Shown: piece by piece, positions 1 to 5,932 of the stretch
Layout: each line of letters opens with the position of its first letter
Numbering within the stretch: the first letter of the stretch is position 1
From: a virus
Length of the DNA stretch: 64,000 nt
IMG/VR virus record: IMGVR_UViG_3300008266_000027
Location: 101,837 to 165,836 of that record
Direction: 5' to 3' (one strand)
Notes under the pieces: generated by a model
What the model was told of the DNA's origin: nothing
Databases searched by the model: none
The model's input: the letters and a program-made list of their open reading frames with translations, nothing else
Made by a program: the position numbers and the translations under genes

Positions 1-1
1 T

Positions 2-451
2 CTCTCTGACAAAGGCATCAGCTACGAGTTCAACGGTCCTGTGAATGCGAGTGATCTCATGACCGAGAATGATAGGTCTAAGACAGTAGACATGATCTGC
101 AAGGGTTTTCTAGAAGGCGAGGTCGAGATGAGCGATGAAGGCAAGGCCAAGTATTTCACTCAGCCAGCAGAGCTAAGAAAGTATGTGGTTGGCCTTGTTA
201 ACAACTGGCTACGTAAGGCGCCAGAACTAAACGGTGGCCAGAAGTATCAGGTGAAAAACCCTGGTTCTAGAGCAGGATCTGGAAACGAGACGATTAAAGC
301 TCTTAAGCAACTGCTGACGATAACCGATGACCAGGACGCGAGACGAGCGATTGAAGCCGAGATCGCTAGCCAACTCGAGACCATCAAACCCAAAGTCGAG
401 ATAAACTTCGACGCCATCCCAGCTCACCTACGCCATCTGCTAGACAGATAG
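2..451 (+). CDS. Conserved phage protein, 160-aa paralogue family, copy 1 (5' partial)
   Basis: The reading frame is open to the left edge. Its first residues (LSDKGISYEFNGPV) align with residues 16-29 of the copy at 990, so only about 14 N-terminal residues are missing and the GTG at 41 is not the true start. The central part (GLVNNWLRK, NPGSR) and the C-terminal IPAHLRHLL motif are shared with the copies at 990, 2371 and 14916. I remember similar proteins in other large phages but know no function. A GAAA-loop terminator follows directly. Confidence 0.85.
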   Translation, partial: LSDKGISYEFNGPVNASDLMTENDRSKTVDMICKGFLEGEVEMSDEGKAKYFTQPAELRKYVVGLVNNWLRKAPELNGGQKYQVKNPGSRAGSGNETIKALKQLLTITDDQDARRAIEAEIASQLETIKPKVEINFDAIPAHLRHLLDR

Positions 452-458
452 GTCAATC

Positions 459-487
459 GGGGGACGAAAGTCCCCCTCTTTTTTTTG
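459..487 (+). terminator. Rho-independent terminator with GAAA tetraloop
   Basis: GGGGGAC (459-465) pairs perfectly with GTCCCCC (470-476) around a GAAA loop and is followed by a T-rich run. The T-run merges into the TTGACACTGCTACGCC element. Confidence 0.9.
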
Positions 488-500
488 ACACTGCTACGCC
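485..500 (+). promoter_or_regulatory. Box A element TTGACACTGCTACGCC, copy 1
   Basis: This 16-nt element recurs at 765, 1512, 1934 and 2896, with variants at 16159 and 33575. It usually sits directly after a terminator and upstream of a class II promoter. It contains a -35-like TTGACA, but no -10 lies at a normal distance. CTGCT-ACGCC-AGCAG can form a small hairpin in some copies. Role unknown. Confidence 0.6.
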
Positions 501-516
501 AGCAAGCCAGCTCAGA

Positions 517-528
517 CAGACTCGATAT
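517..528 (+). promoter_or_regulatory. Class II promoter motif (CAGACTCGATAT)
   Basis: A recurrent phage motif 31 nt upstream of the gene at 559. An ATGAG begins at 535, exactly six bases after CGATAT; this spacing is repeated at about ten other copies and may mark +1. Confidence 0.75.
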
Positions 529-558
529 ACTAATATGAGATTAATAAAGGGGGGTTTT

Positions 559-738
559 ATGGAAGAGAGTTATAATGATAGTGTTCTTGATCAGATGATA
601 GTCAGTCATGAGTGGAATCAGAATGGCAGAGTGTTTAAGAATCAGTCAGAGTTAGAGGATTATAAGAAGAGGGCGATAGAGTTCTTTGGAGATCGAGAAG
701 AGGTGGTGAAGTATCTGGAGTACTGGAGGAAAGGGTAG
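559..738 (+). CDS. Small hypothetical protein, 59 aa
   Basis: The ATG at 559 follows the strong ribosome-binding site AAAGGGGGG. An in-frame ATG at 535 sits on the predicted transcription start and would add eight residues. The protein is charged (FFGDREEVVKYLEYW near the C-terminus) and has no recognised domain. It is the only gene of its terminator-promoter cassette. Confidence 0.75.
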   Translation: MEESYNDSVLDQMIVSHEWNQNGRVFKNQSELEDYKKRAIEFFGDREEVVKYLEYWRKG

Positions 739-764
739 GCTCTGCCTGTCCTCTCCTCTATATA

Positions 765-780
765 TTGACACTGCTACGCC
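765..780 (+). promoter_or_regulatory. Box A element, copy 2
   Basis: TTGACACTGCTACGCC identical to copy 1, here without a clear terminator hairpin before it. It opens a 250-base non-coding stretch (739-989) with two class II motifs and an inverted repeat (GCAGTTCA 896-903, TGAACTGC 919-926). The long open frame across this stretch has no ribosome-binding site. Confidence 0.55.
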
Positions 781-804
781 AGCAGGCTAGCAAGCCAGCT
801 CAGA

Positions 805-816
805 CAGACTCGATAT
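805..816 (+). promoter_or_regulatory. Class II promoter motif (CAGACTCGATAT)
   Basis: First of two tandem class II motifs before the gene at 990. It lies 174 bases upstream, so its transcript would have a long leader containing the hairpin ACAACCAGATGGTTGT. Confidence 0.65.
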
Positions 817-933
817 ATAAACAACAACCAGATGGTTGTAAAAGTCCTGTATGGACATTGGCTTGGGCTAGCTTATTAGCATCCGGTGGGCAGTTGGCAG
901 TTCAGACACCTAAAATGATGAACTGCACTTTAA

Positions 934-945
934 CAGACTCGATCT
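934..945 (+). promoter_or_regulatory. Class II promoter motif (CAGACTCGATCT)
   Basis: Second tandem motif, 45 bases before the gene at 990. A short leader hairpin (GCAAGC ... GCTTGC, about 957-973) lies between it and the GGGGG ribosome-binding site. Confidence 0.65.
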
Positions 946-989
946 AATAACAACAAAGCAAGCATAAAGCTTGCCAACTAGGGGGTTAT

Positions 990-1481
990 ATGAATCAGCG
1001 TAAAGCAACTGTAGCAGCTATTGTTAGTGTACTAGCAGATCGCGGAGTGGCCTATGAGTTTGATGGTCCGGTCTCTGCAGCAGATATGATGACCAGTGCA
1101 GATAAAGAGAAGACAGTCGACATCATCTGCAAGGGTTTTATGAGTGGCGAGGTAGAGATGAGTGACGAGGGTAAGACCAAGTATTTCTCTCAGCCAGCAG
1201 AGCTAAGAAAGTATGTGGTTGGCCTTGTTAACAACTGGCTGCGTAAGGCCACCGAGCTGAATGGTGGCCAGAAGTATCAGGTGAAAAACCCTGGCAGTCG
1301 CAAAGGCTCTAGCAACGAGACAGTCAGAGCCCTTCGCCAGCTCTTGGCTATCACTAGCGATTCAGAAGCGAAGCAGGCTATCGAAGCCGAGATCGCTAGT
1401 CAGCTAGAAAGCCTTAAGCCAAAGGTCGAGATAAATAGTGATGCGATCCCAGCTCACCTAAGACATCTGATTAAGTTCTAG
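990..1481 (+). CDS. Conserved phage protein, 160-aa paralogue family, copy 2
   Basis: A 163-residue protein, nearly identical to copy 1 in its middle (EVEMSDEG.TKYF, AELRKYVVGLVNNWLRK, KYQVKNPGSR). The start at 990 follows GGGGGTTAT. The family layout is an N-terminal helical part, a central conserved segment, a charged helix rich in E/A/R and an IPAHLRHL tail. It is probably helical and cytoplasmic or virion-associated. Function unknown. Tandem paralogues in separate transcription units suggest selection for dosage or diversification. Confidence 0.88.
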   Translation: MNQRKATVAAIVSVLADRGVAYEFDGPVSAADMMTSADKEKTVDIICKGFMSGEVEMSDEGKTKYFSQPAELRKYVVGLVNNWLRKATELNGGQKYQVKNPGSRKGSSNETVRALRQLLAITSDSEAKQAIEAEIASQLESLKPKVEINSDAIPAHLRHLIKF

Positions 1482-1487
1482 CTAGTA

Positions 1488-1513
1488 GGCGGGACGAAAG
1501 TCCCGCCTTTTTT
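1488..1513 (+). terminator. Rho-independent terminator with GAAA tetraloop
   Basis: GGCGGGAC (1488-1495) and GTCCCGCC (1500-1507) pair around GAAA, followed by TTTTTT. Confidence 0.9.
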
Positions 1514-1527
1514 GACACTGCTACGCC
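1512..1527 (+). promoter_or_regulatory. Box A element, copy 3
   Basis: TTGACACTGCTACGCC overlapping the end of the terminator T-run. The spacing to the class II CGATAT is the same as in copy 1 (38 bases). Confidence 0.6.
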
Positions 1528-1543
1528 AGCGAGCCAGCTCAGA

Positions 1544-1555
1544 CAGACTCGATAT
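1544..1555 (+). promoter_or_regulatory. Class II promoter motif (CAGACTCGATAT)
   Basis: Followed after six bases by ATGAATGAG at 1562. That ATG opens a 15-codon frame (1562-1609) whose TGA overlaps the TTG start of the next gene. Confidence 0.75.
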
Positions 1556-1605
1556 ATAAACATGAATGAGATGAATAGGTCATCTCAGCAGCTAGGAGGT
1601 CAGCT

Positions 1606-1908
1606 TTGATAACAACCAATGACATGTTGGCAGTTCTTGAGAGTTTTGAGAGTGCGCCCAGTGCACACATCCTGGTGAAGAGTTTTGTGACTGCAGTATC
1701 AGAAGAAGAGATTGATGAGATCTATTCAGCCAGCGAAGGCTTTAATGACCAGCAGACAGAGTCGATACTTAGTGAGATGGATAAGAGTCAGATGACTGAG
1801 CTGGTTGAGCATTTTAGACAGATAGCTGAAGAGCTGAGAGAGGCTATGGAGCCTGAGGACTTCGAAGAGAGCTATGGCGAGGCAACCAGATTGCTGGAGA
1901 ACTTCTAG
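1606..1908 (+). CDS. Acidic hypothetical protein, 100 aa
   Basis: Starts at TTG 1606, chosen because AGGAGGT lies six bases upstream and no in-frame ATG is better placed. The protein is strongly acidic and probably helical (VSEEEIDEIY, EELREAMEPEDFEESYGEA). No domain recognised. The TTG overlaps the stop of a 15-codon leader frame, a layout that would allow translational coupling. A terminator follows at once, so this is a one-gene cassette. Confidence 0.75.
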   Translation: MITTNDMLAVLESFESAPSAHILVKSFVTAVSEEEIDEIYSASEGFNDQQTESILSEMDKSQMTELVEHFRQIAEELREAMEPEDFEESYGEATRLLENF

Positions 1909-1911
1909 ACC

Positions 1912-1935
1912 GGAGGGCGAAAGCCCTCCTTTTTT
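1912..1935 (+). terminator. Rho-independent terminator with GAAA tetraloop
   Basis: GGAGGGC (1912-1918) and GCCCTCC (1923-1929) pair around GAAA, followed by a six-base T-run. Confidence 0.9.
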
Positions 1936-1949
1936 GACACTGCTACGCC
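1934..1949 (+). promoter_or_regulatory. Box A element, copy 4
   Basis: TTGACACTGCTACGCC overlapping the terminator T-run, 63 bases before the class II CGATAT. Confidence 0.6.
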
Positions 1950-1990
1950 AGCAGGCCTAGGCTGACAGACAGAGCGCGCACACTCCTCGA

Positions 1991-2002
1991 CAGACTCGAT
2001 AT
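1991..2002 (+). promoter_or_regulatory. Class II promoter motif (CAGACTCGATAT)
   Basis: Followed after six bases by ATGAGATAA at 2009, a minimal Met-Arg-stop frame, then GGGGGG as ribosome-binding site for the gene at 2032. Confidence 0.75.
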
Positions 2003-2031
2003 ACAAACATGAGATAAAAAGGGGGGAATTT

Positions 2032-2190
2032 ATGGAAAGACTGCAGCTGATTCAGGCTATCGAGCTACTAGAGTATAAGGCAAAGGTCTATGCAGAGTTC
2101 TGGGGACCCGGCAGTGCAGAAGTAGTCATGATCGGCTACGAGATTAGCGAGCTTAAGTTTAAGCTGCTTGACCTTATGATCGAGAATTGA
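2032..2190 (+). CDS. Small helical protein, paralogue of 4512, 52 aa
   Basis: The ATG at 2032 lies after a GGGGGG ribosome-binding site. The protein starts MERLQLIQAIELLEYKAKV and has a central EFWGPGSAEV that matches ELWGPGCVEV in the protein at 4512, with a second helix after it. This looks like a helical hairpin joined by the WGPG turn. No function known. It forms a one-gene unit downstream of a class II promoter. Confidence 0.75.
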   Translation: MERLQLIQAIELLEYKAKVYAEFWGPGSAEVVMIGYEISELKFKLLDLMIEN

Positions 2191-2370
2191 CCGTTCGCGC
2201 AAGCGATAATTTGGCGGCTGATGAGGTCAACCGCACGCTGAAGCTCCGAGGGAGCTGCTCTTTAAACGCCAGGCTTCAGCGACCCAAAGCTCCCTCACCT
2301 TATAAAAAACCGACTCGATTTATTCATATGCCGAAGCACTAGCGCCTCGGCTGTAACTAAGGGGTTAAAA
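2191..2370 (+). promoter_or_regulatory. Structured non-coding region with interleaved inverted repeats and class II promoter
   Basis: No gene is visible. GCTGAAGC (2237-2244) pairs with GCTTCAGC (2273-2280), and GAGGGAGCT (2248-2256) pairs with AGCTCCCTC (2288-2296). The pairs interleave, so they form either an H-type pseudoknot or alternative structures. A class II variant CCGACTCGATTT lies at 2310-2321 with an ATG at +7 (2328). A leader hairpin (GCCGA...TCGGC, about 2330-2351) precedes the gene at 2371. Confidence 0.55.
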
Positions 2371-2856
2371 ATGGTAAATCAAAAGAGAGCAGTCACAAAC
2401 GCGGTCCTTAAAGTCAAGCCAGACTATGTCCTGAACGGCGACGTGACTCTAGCCAGCGTGCTCACAGACAGCGACAAGGCAGAGCTGAAGCAGATACTCA
2501 TCAGCGGCTTCCTAGAAGGCGAGATAGAGATGAGCGACGAAGGCAAGACCAAGTATTTCTCTCAGCCAGCAGAGTTGGCTAAGTATGTCACCGGCCTAAT
2601 CAACAACTGGGTTAGGAAGAACTCAGAGTTCAATGGCGGCGGCAGCTTCAGCTACACAGCCAAGAATCCTGGATCCCGCCGTGGTTCCAGCAATGAGACA
2701 GTCAGAGCCCTTCGCCAGCTACTGGCAATAACAACAGACCAAGAGGCTAGACAGGCTATCGAAACAGAGATCACTAGTCAGCTAGAAAGCCTTAAGCCAA
2801 AGGTCGAGATCAAGATCGAGGCTATCCCAGCCCACCTAAGACATCTGTTAGGCTAG
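2371..2856 (+). CDS. Conserved phage protein, 160-aa paralogue family, copy 3
   Basis: A 161-residue protein, start after AAGGGGTT. It shares EIEMSDEGKTKYFSQPAEL and a near-identical NETVRALRQLLAI segment with copy 2, and the IPAHLRHLLG tail. The central loop differs (NGGGSFSYTAKNPGSR). The patchwork of identical and divergent stretches between copies suggests gene conversion. Function unknown. Confidence 0.88.
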   Translation: MVNQKRAVTNAVLKVKPDYVLNGDVTLASVLTDSDKAELKQILISGFLEGEIEMSDEGKTKYFSQPAELAKYVTGLINNWVRKNSEFNGGGSFSYTAKNPGSRRGSSNETVRALRQLLAITTDQEARQAIETEITSQLESLKPKVEIKIEAIPAHLRHLLG

Positions 2857-2865
2857 TCATCTAGC

Positions 2866-2897
2866 AGGCAGGAGCATAACACTCCTGCCTTTTTTTT
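2866..2897 (+). terminator. Rho-independent terminator
   Basis: AGGCAGGAG (2866-2874) and CTCCTGCCT (2882-2890) form a nine-base-pair stem with a seven-base loop, followed by eight T. Confidence 0.9.
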
Positions 2898-2911
2898 GAC
2901 ACTGCTACGCC
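2896..2911 (+). promoter_or_regulatory. Box A element, copy 5
   Basis: TTGACACTGCTACGCC after the terminator T-run. The class II motif is unusually far away here (CGATAT at 3069). The intervening 2912-3060 is GC-richer and contains GCCTGCC...GGCAGGC; no gene is seen in it. Confidence 0.55.
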
Positions 2912-3062
2912 GCGGGAGCTCAGTTGGCCTGCCACTAGCCTGACATCCGGCAGGCGCGCGTGACCGACGTGAGCCAGAGCATGGGACGAGGCTGTTCGCG
3001 GCTAGACCCCCACCCTCTTCGCCTACACACGCCAGTAATATTAATCACTTGTATAACTCCAA

Positions 3063-3074
3063 CAGATTCGATAT
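3063..3074 (+). promoter_or_regulatory. Class II promoter motif (CAGATTCGATAT)
   Basis: Perfect consensus, 22 bases before the gene at 3096. GGAGAGG lies between them as ribosome-binding site. Confidence 0.75.
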
Positions 3075-3095
3075 GACACCCGGAGAGGTGCATTC

Positions 3096-3323
3096 ATGGT
3101 GGTTTATGAAGCAGATTTAGAGCGCTCGCTAGTAGGTCTAGGCGGTCTAGCCTCTGAGAGCTCTAGTAGCAATTCTAAAGTTGACGAAGTCGAAGCCTCG
3201 TCCCAGGCAGGTGAGGCTTCTAGCTCTCCAAGTAGGGCTGATACCTATGTAGAAGCAGACAAGCTCCTAGGTCTTCTGATTAGCTTTATGATGGGCAGAA
3301 TACTGTCTAGACTAGGTATATAG
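3096..3323 (+). CDS. Ser-rich hypothetical protein with C-terminal RLGI, 75 aa
   Basis: The ATG at 3096 follows GGAGAGGTG. The middle is low complexity (Ser, Glu, Ala). The last 20 residues form a hydrophobic helix ending in ILSRLGI, resembling the core of the KLxII microprotein family that follows. It opens a rightward run of very small genes. Function unknown. Confidence 0.7.
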   Translation: MVVYEADLERSLVGLGGLASESSSSNSKVDEVEASSQAGEASSSPSRADTYVEADKLLGLLISFMMGRILSRLGI

Positions 3324-3337
3324 TGAGGTAGTAAGTT

Positions 3338-3469
3338 ATGTGTCTAGACTTTAGACTAACGATGCTAGTGCTTGATATGCTGCTGCGAATAGGCGTTGCA
3401 ACAGGATCAGGGCGAGTTCAATCTCTATATAGCAAAAGGAGTAACCTCTTATGGAAGCAATCGAAATAA
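3338..3469 (+). CDS. KLxII-family microprotein, 43 aa
   Basis: ATG 3338, stop 3469. Hydrophobic helix (TMLVLDMLLRIGVATGSG) followed by a basic tail. GAGGTAGTAAGTT upstream offers a loosely spaced ribosome-binding site. It overlaps the next gene by 19 bases. The hydrophobic run plus R/K-[IL]-G pattern recurs in more than 20 small proteins of this window. Confidence 0.55.
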   Translation: MCLDFRLTMLVLDMLLRIGVATGSGRVQSLYSKRSNLLWKQSK

Positions 3470-3657
3470 TCAAAACCATCGCACTCCTATGTCAAATAAC
3501 GGTAGCAACCTCCGGGGTAGCCAGAGACGCAAGGTTAAGCTCAGAAGAAGCTCAAAAAGACTGTCACAAATATTATGCCAAATGTATCCATAGCCCCAGA
3601 GCAAGAATGTCATACGATATGGCAGATGACCTCAGAAAGTGCATGGAAAAACGGTAA
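3451..3657 (+). CDS. Small Cys-containing protein, paralogue of 21374, 68 aa
   Basis: Starts MEAIEIIKTIALLCQI after AAAAGGAG. The end (KDCHKYYAKCI ... DLRKCMEKR) matches the protein at 21374 (LKCQQHYVKCL ... DLSRCIKER). The hydrophobic N-terminus plus four conserved Cys suggest a small exported or membrane-anchored, disulphide-bonded protein. Function unknown. Confidence 0.7.
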   Translation: MEAIEIIKTIALLCQITVATSGVARDARLSSEEAQKDCHKYYAKCIHSPRARMSYDMADDLRKCMEKR

Positions 3658-3679
3658 ATCGCACGAACTGGAGTAGATT

Positions 3680-3778
3680 ATGGTGGCAATAACTAGTAGA
3701 AAAACTACACGTCTAAGATACTGGATGAGCTGGGTTATGCTAGATATAGTAGCTAGGCTAGGTATAGGAGATGAGTAG
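3680..3778 (+). CDS. KLxII-family microprotein, 32 aa
   Basis: ATG 3680; basic N-terminus, then WMSWVMLDIVARLGIGDE. GGAG lies upstream. The stop is one base before the next ATG (3780). Very short, supported mainly by the shared motif and gapless packing. Confidence 0.5.
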   Translation: MVAITSRKTTRLRYWMSWVMLDIVARLGIGDE

Positions 3779-3779
3779 T

Positions 3780-3947
3780 ATGACAGAGCTATGTGACTTT
3801 CAAGGAAAGGCTCTGCTGCGCTATCGGAGAAAGGTTATGGAGCGCTGCTTTTTAGTGGCGCTGTTTAAACTAGAACTGATAACTAGCAGTCAACTAGTAA
3901 GCATGGGCAATATAAGCTGGCTACGGGTAGGTAGACCCTATGGATAA
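3780..3947 (+). CDS. KLxII-family microprotein, tandem duplicate A, 55 aa
   Basis: Contains FQGKALLRYRRKVMERCF followed by LVALFKLELITSSQL. The next gene encodes the same order (FQGRTMCRYERKIAMRYF, then ALFRLEIITGSDL), so the two are a tandem duplication. It overlaps that gene by eight bases. The domain looks like a helix, a KLxLIT turn and a second helix. Confidence 0.65.
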   Translation: MTELCDFQGKALLRYRRKVMERCFLVALFKLELITSSQLVSMGNISWLRVGRPYG

Positions 3948-4122
3948 GTTAACTGGATTTCAGGGGAGGACTATGTGTCGCTATGAGAGAAAGATTGCGA
4001 TGCGCTATTTTATAGTGGCGCTATTTAGACTAGAGATAATAACGGGCAGCGATCTAGAGGCTATAGCGAGCCGGAACTGCGAGCTCATAAATCACGAGAT
4101 TATGTGGAGTTTTTTAAACTAG
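3940..4122 (+). CDS. KLxII-family microprotein, tandem duplicate B, 60 aa
   Basis: Paralogue of the preceding gene; core LFRLEIITGSDLEAI, C-terminal helix ending IMWSFLN. The start at 3940 lies inside the end of its neighbour, typical of coupled translation here. Function unknown; the helix-[KR]L-x-II-T-x-x-[DE] pattern is reminiscent of SHOCT-type mini-domains, but this is inference. Confidence 0.7.
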   Translation: MDKLTGFQGRTMCRYERKIAMRYFIVALFRLEIITGSDLEAIASRNCELINHEIMWSFLN

Positions 4123-4132
4123 GGAGGTCTAG

Positions 4133-4306
4133 ATGTTCTATGAGAAAAGAATTCAGCGAAAGGTCTCTAGAGAGCGAGATCAGCTAAACAAGATGACTAG
4201 GTGTATAAGCATCATGCTGGCTATGAGCAAGTTAGGCATTCTAAATAAGAGAGACTACAGCTCTTTTAGAGAACGAGTGCTCAGGCTATTCAACAGTGAT
4301 TTCTAG
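4133..4306 (+). CDS. KLxII-family microprotein, 57 aa
   Basis: ATG 4133 after GGGAGG. Basic N-terminal helix, then IMLAMSKLGILNKRDYSSF, a clear family core, and a basic amphipathic C-terminus. Part of the packed run 3096-4453. Confidence 0.65.
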   Translation: MFYEKRIQRKVSRERDQLNKMTRCISIMLAMSKLGILNKRDYSSFRERVLRLFNSDF

Positions 4307-4321
4307 CAGGCTGAACTAGAC

Positions 4322-4453
4322 ATGGACAGCGAAGGCGATCTACTACTGCTTAAAACTATATGGGGAATGGCATTTGTTCTTGTAGTTTTTGAATTTAGAG
4401 GCTACAGGAAAGCAATCTGGATAAATACTCTGCATAAAATTAGTATAGTTTGA
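4322..4453 (+). CDS. Putative small membrane protein, 43 aa
   Basis: ATG 4322. Acidic first residues, one hydrophobic stretch (LLLLKTIWGMAFVLVVF), basic C-terminus: a single-pass profile. The ribosome-binding site is weak, so this rests mainly on packing and composition. Confidence 0.45.
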   Translation: MDSEGDLLLLKTIWGMAFVLVVFEFRGYRKAIWINTLHKISIV

Positions 4454-4473
4454 GAGGTCTAGGTCTGCTACAA

Positions 4474-4485
4474 CAGATTCGATAT
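4474..4485 (+). promoter_or_regulatory. Class II promoter motif (CAGATTCGATAT)
   Basis: Perfect consensus. ATGAGATAA follows after six bases (4492), then GGGGG before the gene at 4512: the same arrangement as at 1991-2032. Confidence 0.8.
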
Positions 4486-4511
4486 AAACACATGAGATAA
4501 AAGGGGGATTT

Positions 4512-4676
4512 ATGGAAAAGCAACGGCTTATTGAGAAGATTGAAGAGCTTGAGAAGCGACTAGATGTTCACTGGGAGTTGTGGGGTCCAGGCTGTGTTGA
4601 GGTGGCAGAACTAAAGGCAGAGATCTATGAGGCCAACATGCAGCTAATCGACTGTATAGCAGAGGAGGTGGCATGA
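4512..4676 (+). CDS. Small helical protein, paralogue of 2032, 54 aa
   Basis: Starts MEKQRLIEKIEELEKRLDV after GGGGG. The central ELWGPGCVEV turn is shared with the 52-residue protein at 2032, as is the promoter-leader layout, so promoter and gene were duplicated as a unit. The stop overlaps the ATG at 4673 (ATGA). Confidence 0.8.
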   Translation: MEKQRLIEKIEELEKRLDVHWELWGPGCVEVAELKAEIYEANMQLIDCIAEEVA

Positions 4677-4915
4677 GACTGGTTTTGCACACTATGAAGT
4701 ATCCGCTATATACGGTGTTCTTCTCGCTAGCAGACGACGAAACTATAGCAGAGAGTCCTGACTTCTATGAGCTAGAGGATGCGCTGGAATTCTTTAACTC
4801 TGTAGCGAGTGATTTCAAGCAGATTAACAGATACGACTCCTATGAGTCAAAAACCAAGGTTATCTTACAAACAACTGCAAGTGCAGAAAGGAGCGGCTAT
4901 GGGCTATTTGTATGA
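4673..4915 (+). CDS. Hypothetical protein, 80 aa
   Basis: ATG 4673 overlaps the upstream stop; GAGGAGGTGG serves as ribosome-binding site. Mixed alpha/beta composition (YPLYTVFFSLADDETIA, EDALEFFNSVASDFKQI). No domain recognised. Its end overlaps the next gene by 17 bases. Confidence 0.7.
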   Translation: MRLVLHTMKYPLYTVFFSLADDETIAESPDFYELEDALEFFNSVASDFKQINRYDSYESKTKVILQTTASAERSGYGLFV

Positions 4916-5099
4916 GAATGACGGCTTGCCTTATAAGCTTACAGTAAACCTAGAAAACGAGTTTGGCTTTAGCGAGTTCGATGAGCTGCCAGACGACGGC
5001 GAGTTCGAGAACATCGATCAAGAGGTTCTTGCACTAGACTTCGAGAACCTAGATGTAGGCGATGAGCTAGAAGACTACAGTGATGACTTTGAAGAATAG
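4899..5099 (+). CDS. Highly acidic small protein, 66 aa
   Basis: ATG 4899 chosen because AAAGGAG lies six bases upstream; the longer open frame has no such site. Rich in Asp and Glu, with repeats of the type EFDELPDDGEFENID, ending DDFEE. Possibly a DNA mimic or a partner of a basic protein; there is no direct evidence. A terminator follows. Confidence 0.7.
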   Translation: MGYLYENDGLPYKLTVNLENEFGFSEFDELPDDGEFENIDQEVLALDFENLDVGDELEDYSDDFEE

Positions 5100-5111
5100 C
5101 TAGCACTAGCG

Positions 5112-5146
5112 CCAGCAGCCAGTTAAACTGCGCTGCTGGTTTTTTA
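5112..5146 (+). terminator. Rho-independent terminator
   Basis: CCAGCAGC (5112-5119) pairs with GCTGCTGG (5132-5139); AGTT/AACT can extend pairing inside the loop. Six T follow. Confidence 0.88.
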
Positions 5147-5172
5147 CATTTCTATACCAGAGCTGGCTTCGG

Positions 5173-5184
5173 CAGGCCCGATAT
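5173..5184 (+). promoter_or_regulatory. Class II promoter motif, variant CAGGCCCGATAT
   Basis: Keeps CGATAT but differs in the upstream half. It lies 43 bases before the gene at 5228 and after a terminator. Confidence 0.6.
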
Positions 5185-5227
5185 AAACGCGTGGTTGATA
5201 ATTCAGTCAGCCTAACTAGGGAGCAGC

Positions 5228-5512
5228 ATGTCTAAGTTGCTAAGTGTATCAGTCAGATATGAAGGCGATATCAATAGCTTTGTCAGCCTGCGCTATGCCG
5301 ATGGCAGCGAGCAGCATTTCAGCTCTATAGAAGGTCCCTGGGAAGATGACGCCAGCGGCAGCAGAGTTTTCGAAACTGACCCAGTAATGGATAACTTTCT
5401 TCGCTCTATCTGGGAAAAGCACGCAGCAGACTCAGACACAATTTCAGAGCTAGAGCTTGACAGTGAGCTCAACTTGATATCTAGAGTAGACGAACCAGCT
5501 TTTGAGCAATAG
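5228..5512 (+). CDS. Hypothetical protein, 94 aa
   Basis: ATG 5228 after GGGAGCAGC. Beta-rich start (LLSVSVRYEGDINSFVSLRY) followed by an acidic helical half (DSDTISELELDSELN). No family recognised. A GAAA hairpin follows the stop. Confidence 0.7.
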   Translation: MSKLLSVSVRYEGDINSFVSLRYADGSEQHFSSIEGPWEDDASGSRVFETDPVMDNFLRSIWEKHAADSDTISELELDSELNLISRVDEPAFEQ

Positions 5513-5519
5513 ATCTAGG

Positions 5520-5535
5520 CGAGGCGAAAGCCTCG
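5520..5535 (+). terminator. GAAA hairpin without T-run
   Basis: CGAGGC (5520-5525) pairs with GCCTCG (5530-5535) around GAAA, like the terminators at 459, 1488 and 1912, but no T-run follows. It may be a weak terminator or an mRNA-end stabiliser. Confidence 0.5.
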
Positions 5536-5577
5536 TACTCTAGCAGGCAGTATATTTATACCATCAAAGGATCTAGT

Positions 5578-5799
5578 ATGAACGAGACTACACGGCAAAA
5601 ACTAATAGATATGCTATCTGACTATACAGAGAGTTCATTTGATCTTAGTGATCATATTAACTATGGCAGTAGTTTTAAAGGACTCTACAATATGACTGAC
5701 CAAGAGCTAGTAGAAGAGTATGAGATGTATGCAGATGATGATGACGAGTTGCTAGCTGAATCCCGAGCAGCTCTAGCTATAGACAAGATGCTGGAATAG
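5578..5799 (+). CDS. Acidic hypothetical protein, 73 aa
   Basis: ATG 5578 after AAAGGATCTAGT. Acidic helical protein (QELVEEYEMYADDDDELL). No domain recognised. First gene of a packed run of tiny genes to 6536. Confidence 0.7.
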   Translation: MNETTRQKLIDMLSDYTESSFDLSDHINYGSSFKGLYNMTDQELVEEYEMYADDDDELLAESRAALAIDKMLE

Positions 5800-5803
5800 C
5801 TCT

Positions 5804-5914
5804 ATGACTGACCGTATGGCTACATACATGCTCTGGCATTTTTTATGGCGGATAGAGATAATAGGCGACGAAGTTAACTGGAAACTAGGCAGCAGAGGAA
5901 GATACTGCGACTAG
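5804..5914 (+). CDS. KLxII-family microprotein, 36 aa
   Basis: Short frame with core MLWHFLWRIEIIGDEVNW and a basic tail. It fills the gap between neighbours. Supported by the motif; the ribosome-binding site is weak. Confidence 0.5.
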   Translation: MTDRMATYMLWHFLWRIEIIGDEVNWKLGSRGRYCD

Positions 5915-5932
5915 AAAAGAAGCGCTGGCTAA

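Noticed and set aside
485-529. Box A TTGACA plus class II GATATA as a normal sigma-70 promoter
   Set aside because: Spacing is 33 bases or more and varies from copy to copy; sigma-70 needs about 17.
765-947. 60-codon open frame
   Set aside because: It reads through box A and two class II motifs, has no ribosome-binding site and encodes the promoter sequences themselves.
2216-2244. CTGATGAG ... GAAG resembling a hammerhead ribozyme core
   Set aside because: No GAAA follows, stem II does not pair, and no cleavage-site stem I/III pairing could be drawn.
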